Below are positions 1 through 6,013 of a DNA stretch of 9,083 nt, in pieces. The position numbers and the translations under genes are program-made. Origin of the DNA: Planctomycetota bacterium. GTDB lineage: Bacteria > Planctomycetota > Phycisphaerae > UBA1845 > CAIVHJ01. Each line of letters opens with the position of its first letter. Position 1 is the stretch's first letter. The stretch spans positions 1-9,083 of the forward strand of contig JADFJZ010000021.1 in the NCBI GenBank assembly GCA_022565195.1, written 5' to 3'. The notes beneath the pieces are model-generated. The model worked only from the letters and a program-made list of their open reading frames with translations. It searched no databases and was not told the origin of the DNA.

Positions 1-188
1 CCTCGTGACGCATCCCTCCGCTCCGCGCGGCGGCCGCATCAGCCACGCTGCACCAGCGCGTATCGGCCTCGGCCGAATAAAGACACCCTACGGGATAGAA
101 ACGGTTGCAGTTGCCACCACCCCACACTATGCTTATTTCTTGTTGTTCAACGGCAACTTCCGCATGTCCTAGTAATGGGAGGTTTAAC

Positions 189-671
189 ATGTTTAACGAA
201 GTTGATGGGATGGTGCAGGCATTTGAAAACGGGCAGATGTCACGTCGAGAGCTGGTAATCCGGCTCGGCGCTGTGTGCGCCGCGTGGGCCGGCCTAACGC
301 GACCAGCCGCTGCCAAAGAGGATGCGATGGGGTCGAACAGTACGTTTGAAGCCGTTGGGCTGAATCATATCGCCCTTCGCGTGACGGACATTCCTCGCGC
401 TCGCGAGTTCTATAGGAAGCATCTTGGCATGACGGTGCGCCGCGAGAGCGAGGAGAACTGCTTCATGAATTGCGGCCGGCACTGGATCGCGATGTTCCGT
501 GGCGACGAGCCACGAATGGATCACTATTGCTATTCGATTCGCAAATACGAGGCTGCTGACGCCGTTGACCGGGCGAAGAAAGCGGGCTTGAAACCACATC
601 GCGAAGCGAATCGAGTGTATTTCCCCGATCCCGACGGCTTGACCGTTCAGGTGGCGTCGTTGGACCACTGA
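189..671 (+). CDS. Tat-exported VOC (glyoxalase/bleomycin-resistance fold) protein
   Basis: The 160-residue product belongs to the vicinal oxygen chelate superfamily; its substrate is unknown. The ATG at 189 is chosen because GGGAGG (177-182) lies 6 nt upstream; an earlier in-frame ATG at 105 has no comparable site. The N-terminus carries a twin-arginine-type signal: SRRELVIRLG at residues 18-27, a hydrophobic stretch to about residue 36 and an AAA cleavage site near 40-42, so export through Tat is likely. The VOC domain covers residues 53-157: GLNHIALRV (His60), DHYCYS (His112) and YFPDPDGLTVQV. Gln154 stands where metal-binding VOC enzymes usually have Glu, so metal binding or catalysis may be altered, although I recall Gln at this position in similar exported proteins. 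The gene is complete and is followed directly by decayed gene fragments. The family call is firm and the function open. Confidence 0.85.
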   Translation: MFNEVDGMVQAFENGQMSRRELVIRLGAVCAAWAGLTRPAAAKEDAMGSNSTFEAVGLNHIALRVTDIPRAREFYRKHLGMTVRRESEENCFMNCGRHWIAMFRGDEPRMDHYCYSIRKYEAADAVDRAKKAGLKPHREANRVYFPDPDGLTVQVASLDH

Positions 672-687
672 CCTCTACGGATCAGCC

Positions 688-893
688 GGCGGACACAAGG
701 TCTCTTTCTTTGGTGCGTTCAACTGGCGTACCGGGACGATCGCCTGGCACGAGCGTGCGTTTCACATGGCCCAATGTCTGTACGCGGACGGGAAGATCAT
801 CATTCTCGATCAAGACGGAACACTTTGGTACGATGGCAAATCTCGGTTTTCGAGTGCGCACGCGCATACCGTGGCCATCGAGAGTTTCAGGCG
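688..893 (+). pseudogene. PQQ-type beta-propeller fragment (decayed)
   Basis: A frame with no start codon near its beginning is open from 643 to 936. From about 730 it reads TGTIAWHERAFHMAQCLYADGKIIILDQDGTLW in pieces: the TG-x-I-x-W strand, then LYADGKIIILDQDGTL. This pattern is typical of blades in PQQ-binding-like / BamB-like propellers, including the final HAHTVAIES-like stretch. Only about one and a half blades are present, and whole proteins of this kind are several hundred residues long. I read it as a remnant left by deletion. The match is from memory of family patterns; a profile search would settle it. It lies 16 bp after the VOC stop codon and in a different frame from the fragment that follows. 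Confidence 0.5.
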
Positions 894-1027
894 GAACGCC
901 TCGAGACCTAAGCCTGCTTTACGCGCGAACGGTTGAAGCGATCCGCAAGGTCGACGCAGAGACACCGATCATCCTAAGCCCCGGATTGTGGGGCTCGCCG
1001 AAGGCCTTCATCGGCCTCGACCACTGA
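890..1027 (+). pseudogene. GH5 (cellulase)-like fragment (decayed)
   Basis: About 45 codons, ending at a TGA (1025-1027), read GGTPRDLSLLYARTVEAIRK followed by VDAETPIILSPGLWGSPKAF. The run L-Y-x-R-x-V-x-A-I-R-x-V-D-x-x-T-P-I-I-L resembles the strand-helix segment that precedes the catalytic centre in glycoside hydrolase family 5 proteins. No catalytic Glu region or start is present, so this can only be a remnant. It is in a different frame from the propeller fragment immediately upstream, so the two are either unrelated pieces placed side by side or separated by an indel. The family call is moderate to low because the piece is short. Confidence 0.4.
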
Positions 1028-1058
1028 AGGATGGTCAAGACGACACCAATCTGATCGG

Positions 1059-1274
1059 TTAGCTCACGGAGACCTCGACATCAGTGTCCGTTGTAAACCA
1101 GAAAGTGTTGCCGGTCGCGGAGAAAAGTTCGTCGAGGGGTTTCTGCTTCGTTTGTAGCACAGAATGTAAACGGCTCCTGCGGTTGCTCCTCGGCTGGACG
1201 GCGGTCACGTTCATCTTGGTGTGGCTCGCCACGAGCAGCGCCTGTTGCTCCCGCTTGCGTCGTCCCAACGCCAT
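1059..1274 (-). pseudogene. possible transposase N-terminal fragment
   Basis: A 71-codon reading frame begins at an ATG (1274) with a strong GGAGG (1283-1287) 8 nt upstream. Its first residues, MALGRRKREQQALLVAS, resemble the start of DDE transposases of the kind that open with M-x-x-G-[KR]-R-K-x-x-Q. After about 20 residues the resemblance stops and none of the DDE core is present. I read it tentatively as the scar of an insertion sequence, in keeping with the decayed fragments next to it. It lies just downstream of, and on the same strand as, the winged-helix gene. It could instead be a small unrelated gene. Confidence 0.3.
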
Positions 1275-1323
1275 CGCAAATTCCTCCAGAACTTACTGGT
1301 CCCGCAAACCCCCCAGCAACCTG

Positions 1324-1632
1324 TTAGTGGGCTTCTACCGCATCGATCAATGTTTGCATCGCGTGGAGGTAACAGGCAAACGCCTTACGCCCGGAGGGCG
1401 TGATCCGATATGTGCTCTTGGGTCGGCGGCCAACGAAGGTCTTCTTGCAGGTCAAGTAGCCGGTCTCCTCCAGCTTTCGAAGGTGGAGTCCCAACACACC
1501 GTCGCCGACATCGAGCCGCTTCTTGAGCGTGGTGAAGTCAAGCGGCCCCCCCGTCTGCAAAGCGGTCAGCACACCAAGCCGAACAGGGCCGTGGACCACC
1601 GTATCGAGGCCATTGAAGTCAATCGGTGGCAT
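1324..1632 (-). CDS. Winged-helix transcriptional regulator
   Basis: This 102-residue single-domain DNA-binding protein is of the small winged-helix type (PF13601-like, related to MarR/ArsR folds). Residues 12-35 (VVHGPVRLGVLTAL, then the DFTTLKKRLDV helix) form the first helices. GDGVLGLHLRKLEETGYL (about 43-60) is the recognition helix and turn, and KKTFVGRRPKSTYRITPSGR is the wing. No effector domain is present. The start overlaps the end of the upstream membrane-protein gene by 14 bp and has no good ribosome binding site, so translational coupling is likely. Small regulators of this kind often control their own operon, and the palindrome at the operon promoter fits that. The regulator call is secure; the target is inferred. 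Confidence 0.88.
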   Translation of the reverse strand: MPPIDFNGLDTVVHGPVRLGVLTALQTGGPLDFTTLKKRLDVGDGVLGLHLRKLEETGYLTCKKTFVGRRPKSTYRITPSGRKAFACYLHAMQTLIDAVEAH

Positions 1633-2236
1633 GTTCGTCCACGCTTCGATGGATTTGCCAACCCATGATTCCCGCCGCAGAGAGGCCGCTAAGAATCAGC
1701 CAACCGCCCACAAGCACCCCAAAATAACGCTGTCCGAGCAGTGGAGCGGTAACGGCGAAGAGCATCGTGGAGACCGCCCACCCCAGGTAGAACAACCGCG
1801 TGCGATCAAGGATCGGAAGGATCAGCGTGCCCAGCCCGGCCATGAACAGGGCAGTGACGGTCAGAGCTTCCGGTGACAGGCCCCTAACGATGCCCCAAGC
1901 AACGAAACCGCCGAACACCGGAGTCAGTACGCCCGCCGCGATCCACTGGAAGCGATGTTCTCGCCAGGGGGCCGGGGCCTTGCCTCGGTCACGGTGGTAC
2001 TTTTTGGCAACAAAGGCCGAGAGCGCCAGCACACCCATGCTGGGGATAATGACCAATAGCCCGAACGCCATTGGTTCGGGCGGAGAGTATGCAGCCCATG
2101 ATGCCAACGGTACGCCTGCGGCGGCCCACGCGAGGCTGAGCCAGACATCTGAGCGACCGATGGGCAACCCTACACCAGCGGCCTGTTTCATCATTGCAAG
2201 ATCGTCACGTACACGGTTGATATCGGTGTGGTTCAT
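1619..2236 (-). CDS. Six-helix integral membrane protein of unknown function
   Basis: The product is 205 residues when started at the ATG at 2236, which has GGGAG (2246-2250) 9 nt upstream. A start at 2272 would add 12 residues but lacks such a site. After a soluble N-terminus (MNHTDINRVRDDLAMMKQ) there are about six hydrophobic segments near residues 30-50, 56-76, 98-117, 124-143, 148-166 and 171-191. They are joined by a basic loop (KKYHRDRGKAPAPWREHR, about 78-95). I recognise no catalytic or transport motif. It is co-transcribed and overlaps the winged-helix regulator; such a pair often means the regulator controls the membrane protein in response to a stress or ligand, but nothing here identifies the signal. 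Confidence 0.75.
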   Translation of the reverse strand: MNHTDINRVRDDLAMMKQAAGVGLPIGRSDVWLSLAWAAAGVPLASWAAYSPPEPMAFGLLVIIPSMGVLALSAFVAKKYHRDRGKAPAPWREHRFQWIAAGVLTPVFGGFVAWGIVRGLSPEALTVTALFMAGLGTLILPILDRTRLFYLGWAVSTMLFAVTAPLLGQRYFGVLVGGWLILSGLSAAGIMGWQIHRSVDEHATD

Positions 2237-2286
2237 TGCTGGTAGCTCCCAATAGACATTCAGGCACCGCATTTACTCTGATTTCA

Positions 2287-2310
2287 CTAATACTCGTGAT
2301 ATTAGAGTAT
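2287..2310. promoter_or_regulatory. Palindromic operator overlapping the -10 box and start site
   Basis: Two interleaved perfect inverted repeats are visible: CTAATA (2287-2292) with TATTAG (2300-2305), and ATACTC (2290-2295) with GAGTAT (2305-2310). They cover the -10 box and the expected start point of the leftward promoter, the usual place for a repressor site. The winged-helix protein encoded second in this unit is the obvious candidate binder (inference). Confidence 0.5.
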
Positions 2311-2334
2311 ACAACGTGGTTACGCCTGTGTCAA
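2306..2334 (-). promoter_or_regulatory. sigma70-type promoter for the membrane protein / regulator unit
   Basis: Read on the minus strand, a perfect -35 TTGACA (2334-2329) is followed by a 17-nt spacer and the -10 TATACT (2311-2306), one base from consensus. Transcription should begin near 2299, leaving a leader of about 60 nt before the ATG at 2236. This is the best promoter match I found in the window. Confidence 0.75.
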
Positions 2335-2394
2335 ATGTTCTCGGAGAATAATCGGATGGCGACGTGCGCTGCCCGAAGTGGACATCAGCCGAAC

Positions 2395-2646
2395 TCCCCG
2401 CTGACGGGCCGGGTGGCCCACGTTTTGTGAAGGTGGGGAACGCTCCCGGAGCCAGGTTGGTCATGGCATCGGGAGCGGTGTGGGGTCTCTCAAGGGCGGA
2501 TCAGACGCTCCAGAGGCCGGTTGAGGAGGGGCTTGCCAAGCGGAAGCGGACCGGTTAGACTCATGGGCGGTGGTGACATTCCCGTTGTCATCTCCGTCAA
2601 TACATATAGGCCGTCCGTTCCTGTCCGGGGCGGACGACCTTTTTTT
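2395..2646 (+). ncRNA. Candidate structured RNA ending in an intrinsic terminator
   Basis: Read on the plus strand, a series of compact hairpins leads into a terminator. They are GGGCC-GGGT-GGCCC (2406-2419); CGCTCCCG (2441-2448) with CGGGAGCG (2470-2477), enclosing GCCA/TGGC (2451-2454 with 2464-2467); GCTT-GCC-AAGC (2531-2541); and GGTGACA (2572-2578) with TGTCATC (2586-2592), which includes one G-U pair. No coding gene ends ahead of the terminator, so a small RNA would explain it. I do not recognise SRP RNA, RNase P RNA, tmRNA or 6S RNA signatures. The 5' end is arbitrary, and GC-rich DNA can give chance stems. Confidence 0.3.
2608..2646 (+). terminator. Rho-independent terminator (rightward)
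   Basis: The 10-bp arms AGGCCGTCCG (2608-2617) and CGGACGACCT (2631-2640) pair with one C-A mismatch around a 13-nt loop. They are followed by an uninterrupted T run (2640-2646). There is no T run on the other strand, so it acts rightward. Confidence 0.75.
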
Positions 2647-2792
2647 GTGCGCTGCCGGACGAGCCGCCAGTGGCAGCTCGGCGCAACGATTGTTCTTCCG
2701 CCCCTTCCGGGGCTTGGGAGGTTGTCTTTGCGCACCGGCACCCCAGGCTCTCGAAGATTTCGCATGAAGCGGCGAACTCACAGGCCAAGATT

Positions 2793-2953
2793 CTTGTTTG
2801 CCACCAACTTTAGTTGGTGGTTACGGAGTCTGGGCCAGAATTGTCAGCCGGCTTCAGCCGGGCTTTTCAACTCTTCGAGAAGCCCGGCTAAAGCCGGCTC
2901 AAGTAACACAGTTCTTGGCTGCCGACCACCGACTAAAGTCGGTGGCAAACAAG
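2793..2953. repeat. Middle inverted repeat pair, each arm itself a palindrome
   Basis: The left arm at 2793-2820 (CTTGTTTG then CCACCAACTTTAGTTGGTGG) and the right arm at 2926-2953 (CCACCGACTAAAGTCGGTGG then CAAACAAG) match inverted at 26 of 28 positions. Each arm contains its own hairpin with 9-bp stems. The two differences fall at symmetric positions, so both local stems stay perfectly paired. This resembles REP/BIME-type palindromes that are plentiful in some planctomycete genomes (from memory). Confidence 0.9.
2846..2899. repeat. Inner inverted repeat (hairpin) of the mirror element
   Basis: AGCCGGCTTCAGCCGGGCTT (2846-2865) and AAGCCCGGCTAAAGCCGGCT (2880-2899) are inverted repeats with one mismatch in 20, around a 14-nt loop. 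They form the centre of the nested set. Confidence 0.9.
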
Positions 2954-3196
2954 GCGCTAACGGCGAGATCGCGATATCTTCATGCGAAATCTTCTCTCGC
3001 CTGGGGCTACCATCTTTCGTCCCACCGGGACTGCAATGCCCCGAGCCGGGAAGGCCATTAGGCGCGGAGGCCGACGGCTACAGCACGGCAGCGGCACGCC
3101 GGCGAACCGACCTCAGCCATCACCTCTGGCAGTGCTTCTGTACTGGCTCAACACGCCGAGCGTATCACGGCAAATGGCCGATACCGAGTTTCGTCG

Positions 3197-3760
3197 CTAT
3201 TGCTGATCGATAATGCGTGTGATTTCGGCCACGGTACTGTCAAGTTCGTCGTTGGTGACGAAGTGGTCGTAGCAGCGGTTGTCGCGGGCGAAGCCGATTT
3301 CGCCGTCGGCTTCGGCGAGGCGTTTGGCCTGTTGCTGCTGTGATTCGGTCTTTCGGCCTGCGAGGCGGGCTTTGAGCGTTTCCATGGTGGGCGGCAGCAC
3401 GAACACGCGGATCGATTCCGGCATCTTCTCGGCCACTTGCTTGCCGCCCTGTACTTCGATCTCGAGGATGATGTGTTCACCGTGCTCGACGGCCTCGCGG
3501 ATCGGCGCCAGCGGTGTGCCGTACAGTTCGCCAAGGTATTCCGCCGTTTCCAGAAACTCGCCGTTCTGTTTTCGGCGGAGAAACTCATCGCGGCTGATGA
3601 ATTGGTAGCTCTCGCCGTCTGCTTCGCCGTTGCGGATCGGGCGGGTGGTGGCGGACACGCTCCAGCGCGCGTTGGGCAGGAGCTCCAGCAACTTGTTGCA
3701 GATTGAAGTCTTGCCCGCCCCGGACGGGCCGCTGATGACGATCAACTTGCCTTTGGCCAC
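3197..3760 (-). CDS. gmk: Guanylate kinase
   Basis: This is cytosolic GMP kinase (ATP + GMP to ADP + GDP), needed for GTP, dGTP and (p)ppGpp supply. The 187-residue product is of usual length for the family. The P-loop GPSGAGKT is at residues 11-18. The GMP-binding region contains SATTRPIRNGE (Arg40 in the TTR motif) and ESYQFIS. EFLETAEYLGELYGT (68-82) and ILEIEVQGGKQV follow, with Glu in place of the commoner Asp of the DVQG motif. The lid region is LAGRKTESQQQQAKRL, and NDELD is near the C-terminus. The start is a GTG at 3760, with AGGAT 5 nt upstream and an in-frame stop close behind (3782-3784). In many bacteria gmk directly follows yicC; here an 876-bp gap with an opposite gene separates them, so gmk probably needs its own promoter, which I could not place with confidence. 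Confidence 0.97.
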   Translation of the reverse strand: MAKGKLIVISGPSGAGKTSICNKLLELLPNARWSVSATTRPIRNGEADGESYQFISRDEFLRRKQNGEFLETAEYLGELYGTPLAPIREAVEHGEHIILEIEVQGGKQVAEKMPESIRVFVLPPTMETLKARLAGRKTESQQQQAKRLAEADGEIGFARDNRCYDHFVTNDELDSTVAEITRIIDQQ

Positions 3761-4015
3761 CGTATATCCTATCCGATAGTGCTATTGGACCGTACGCGAA
3801 CAATGTAACACGGAATGTCTGCTAAATCCCGGCGCGCCGTGAAAGTCAACTTGAGAGATCCGGCCCGTGGCTTGCCGTTTGGCAGCCTTGCCGAGGGTAA
3901 TTGGACCTTGGCCGCACGGTGAATCGGCAATACTGGATTCAATCATAGGAAATCCTTCTGGATCACGATTTCCCAATGACGTATGATACATCGGGGAGCG
4001 AGCCGAGGTAAGCCC

Positions 4016-4564
4016 ATGATTCAGAAACATTCCATGACCGCCGAAGACTTGTTGGCCATGCCCAGCGACGGGAATTCGTACGAGCTGGTCCGGGGAGAAC
4101 TGCGCATGATGACGCCGGCCGGCTTTGAACACGGACGCATCGCCATGAGGATCGGTTCGCGGATCAATCAGCACGTCGAGCGAAACAAACTTGGCGTAGT
4201 GCTGGCGGCAGAGACCGGATTTACGCTGGAGCGCGATCCCGACACGGTCCGCGCTCCCGATGTTTCTTTTGTTCACAGAGACCGTATCCCATCTCCGTCT
4301 GAGCGACAGAAGTTCGCCGAACTCGCTCCGGATCTGGCAGTGGAAGTGATCTCGCCGAGCAACCGAACTATCGAGATCGACGAGAAGATCTCAGACTATT
4401 TGAACGCCGGCGTCCGCCTGGTCTGGGTGGTTTATCCAGAAACTCAATCAGTGGCGGAGCATCGCCCGAACACGCCCGCAAAGGAATTCGATCTCGAGGA
4501 CACGCTTCAGGGGTACGACGTACTGCCTGATTTTACGTGTGCCATGGCCGACCTGTTTGGCTAA
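4016..4564 (+). CDS. Uma2 family (DUF820) nuclease-fold protein
   Basis: The 182-residue protein has the Uma2 version of the PD-(D/E)XK restriction-endonuclease-like fold; the biological role of the family is not established. Visible motifs are the N-terminal MTAEDLLAMPSDGNSYELVRGELRMM in pieces (residues 7-32, with Glu23), VRAPDVSFV (Asp82), LAPDLAVEVISPSN (Asp106 and Glu110), KISDYLNAGVRLVWVVYPE (124-142) and a C-terminal LPDFTCAMADLF typical of the family. The ATG at 4016 is preferred because GAGG (4005-4008) lies 7 nt upstream; the in-frame ATG at 3983 has nothing comparable. These genes are often present in many copies in cyanobacteria, Chloroflexi and planctomycetes. It stands alone in plus orientation inside an otherwise minus-strand housekeeping block, which suggests a later insertion. 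Confidence 0.92.
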   Translation: MIQKHSMTAEDLLAMPSDGNSYELVRGELRMMTPAGFEHGRIAMRIGSRINQHVERNKLGVVLAAETGFTLERDPDTVRAPDVSFVHRDRIPSPSERQKFAELAPDLAVEVISPSNRTIEIDEKISDYLNAGVRLVWVVYPETQSVAEHRPNTPAKEFDLEDTLQGYDVLPDFTCAMADLFG

Positions 4565-4636
4565 ATCCCATCGCCGCAGGCCCGCGCCCAGCTCCCCATC
4601 CGAAAATCGAACTGTCAGCCCCCGACTCTTGGAACT

Positions 4637-5518
4637 TTATTCGACGTTCTGCACTTGTTCCTTGATGCGGTCGATGGCGCCTTTCATCTCGACCACGTTC
4701 CTGGCGATGGCGGCATCGTTGGCCTTGCTGCCGATGGTGTTGGCTTCGCGGAGCATTTCCTGGGCCAGGAAATCCAGCTTCCGGCCGACGTAATCATCGC
4801 CGTTGCAGAGCTGGTCAAACTGGTCCAGATGGCTCCGCAAGCGGATGAGTTCCTCGGCGATGTCGCAGCGTTCCGCAAAAACCGCGACCTCGCGCAGCAG
4901 CGCATCCTGTTCGATGTTCAATTGCACATCAGCCAGCAGTTCATCGACGCGCGTCTTGAGACGGTTTTTGTAGGACACCACGACCTGGGGCGCTAACTCT
5001 GCGGTCTGGTCTATCAGTGTGCGAAGGGCTGCGGTATGAGTGTGCAGATCGCGGGCCAGTGCCTGTCCTTCTTCGCGTCGCATGGCGATCAGCTTGTCGA
5101 TGGCTTCCGCAGTCAATCGCCGGGTCGTCTCTGCAATTTGTTCCCGCTGGTGTGGGTCGAGGTCAGGGGCGCTGCACACGCCCGGCAAGGTCAGCAGCGA
5201 CGCCATGTCGATCTTGTCAACGACTCCGTCCTCGACGAGGACCCGCAACTGATCCGCGTAAGCCCGGAGCAGATCTGTGTTGATTTCACTGGCGGTGCCG
5301 GCGTCGCCGTCCTTGATCTTCAATTGATAGTTGATGCTGCCGCGCCCAAGGCGGGCCCGGAGCAGCTTGTCAACCTCCGGCTCAAAGAACTGCACGCGCT
5401 CAGAGAGTTTGACGGACGACTTGAAATAACGATTGTTGACGCTGCGAATCTCCAGCGCATAGTTCAGACCGCCGCTGCTGCACTCCGCATCGCCGTAGCC
5501 TGTCATCGACTGGATCAT
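4637..5518 (-). CDS. yicC: YicC/YloC family endoribonuclease
   Basis: The 293-residue cytosolic protein is of the YicC family, whose members act as endoribonucleases in RNA turnover. The N-terminal YicC domain opens with MIQSMTGYGDAE and contains EIRSVNNRYFK and LLRARLGRGSINYQL. The C-terminal DUF1732 domain (about residues 209-293) contains EELIRLRSHLDQF, GRKLDFLAQEMLREANTIGSKAND and a final EMKGAIDRIKEQVQNVE. Family-conserved stretches are intact and the length is typical. The start is an ATG 12 nt after the secG stop. The ribosome binding site is weak, so translation is probably coupled to secG. It is the last gene of the tpiA-secG-yicC unit before the oppositely oriented Uma2 gene. Confidence 0.95.
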   Translation of the reverse strand: MIQSMTGYGDAECSSGGLNYALEIRSVNNRYFKSSVKLSERVQFFEPEVDKLLRARLGRGSINYQLKIKDGDAGTASEINTDLLRAYADQLRVLVEDGVVDKIDMASLLTLPGVCSAPDLDPHQREQIAETTRRLTAEAIDKLIAMRREEGQALARDLHTHTAALRTLIDQTAELAPQVVVSYKNRLKTRVDELLADVQLNIEQDALLREVAVFAERCDIAEELIRLRSHLDQFDQLCNGDDYVGRKLDFLAQEMLREANTIGSKANDAAIARNVVEMKGAIDRIKEQVQNVE

Positions 5519-5530
5519 CGAGGTGAACCG

Positions 5531-5986
5531 TTATGGGCTATCCGGTTTGGGTTGGGGAAAATCGGGAGCATCGCCGTCGTCCGTTGGGGTTCCTGCTTCC
5601 TCGTCACCTTCGCCGGCGGGAGGCGGGATCTCGACGGGTACAGCTTCTGCGGTCGAAGGAGCGGAGTCGCCGTCCTCGCCCGGTGAGCCATCTTCCCCCG
5701 GTTGTGTTGCCAACGGACCAATGGCCGGGAGTCCTGGCGGCGCAACGACCTGTCGGAACTGAAAGTTCCCTGCAATGTTCAGCAGAAAATACAAGCAGAC
5801 GAATGCGACGGTGATCCACGTAAACACATCACCGGTCTTGGCGCCGAATGCGCTGCCGCTGCCGCCTCCTCCGCCGAACGCCCCCGACAAACCGCCCCCG
5901 CGGCCTTTCTGCAGCAGGATGATGATAACGAGCAGCATGCAGACGAAGACAATTGCTGCCGCGAGGGAATAGTGCAGCCAGTTCAT
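5531..5986 (-). CDS. secG: Preprotein translocase subunit SecG, with long acidic/proline tail
   Basis: SecG is the small inner-membrane partner of SecY and SecE in the protein-export channel. Two membrane segments (about residues 5-25 and 54-74) flank the hallmark loop LLQKGRGGGLSGAFGGGGGS (24-43), followed by AFG. GGAG lies 8 nt before the ATG at 5986. The 151-residue length is about twice that of a minimal SecG. Residues 78-151 are a low-complexity tail rich in Pro, Gly, Asp and Glu, with the repeat GEDGSPGEDGD, and are probably disordered. The gene sits 27 bp after tpiA and 12 bp before yicC, as in a single transcript. Confidence 0.95.
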   Translation of the reverse strand: MNWLHYSLAAAIVFVCMLLVIIILLQKGRGGGLSGAFGGGGGSGSAFGAKTGDVFTWITVAFVCLYFLLNIAGNFQFRQVVAPPGLPAIGPLATQPGEDGSPGEDGDSAPSTAEAVPVEIPPPAGEGDEEAGTPTDDGDAPDFPQPKPDSP

Positions 5987-6013
5987 TATTGGGTCTCCAA
6001 AATGTTTGCGATT

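Larger units (their letters stand above)
2741..3006. repeat. Outer inverted repeat pair of the mirror element
   Basis: The left arm at 2741-2769 and the right arm at 2978-3006 match as inverted repeats at 25 of 29 positions. A perfect 17-bp core, GAAGATTTCGCATGAAG (2753-2769), and a perfect 8-bp block, CCCCAGGC, are separated by a 4-bp block that differs completely. Small hairpins GCCCC-TTCC-GGGGC (2700-2713) and GTCCC-ACC-GGGAC (3019-3031) lie outside each arm. Confidence 0.85.
2335..3196. other. Long non-coding, hairpin-rich intergenic region
   Basis: No convincing gene lies between the regulator promoter and the end of gmk. Frames here are short, cross a strong terminator and match no family I know. 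The left third holds hairpins ending in a terminator, the middle a nested mirror of inverted repeats, and 2661-2679 a further hairpin (GAGCCGCC-AGT-GGCAGCTC, one mismatch). In 3032-3196 I see nothing definite. Confidence 0.7.

Noticed and set aside
1..172. Possible 3' end of a gene entering from the left (frame open to a TAG at 170-172)
   Set aside because: Only about 57 codons with no recognisable motif; an open frame of this length is expected by chance at this GC content.
660..1030. Shared LDH-stop ending of the VOC gene and the GH5-like fragment (GACCACTGA in both)
   Set aside because: Only 9 bp match, with no flanking similarity, so it is probably chance and not a duplication.
2490..2765. 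Minus-strand proline/arginine-rich frames across 2273-2788
   Set aside because: They cross the intrinsic terminator and repeat hairpins, change frame, and have low-complexity composition without family resemblance.
2793..2953. CRISPR array
   Set aside because: The repeats are inverted and nested, not direct and regularly spaced, and no cas genes are present.
5036..5686. Long plus-strand reading frame opposite yicC and secG
   Set aside because: It is antisense to two well-conserved genes, has no family resemblance, and long antisense frames are expected in GC-rich DNA.
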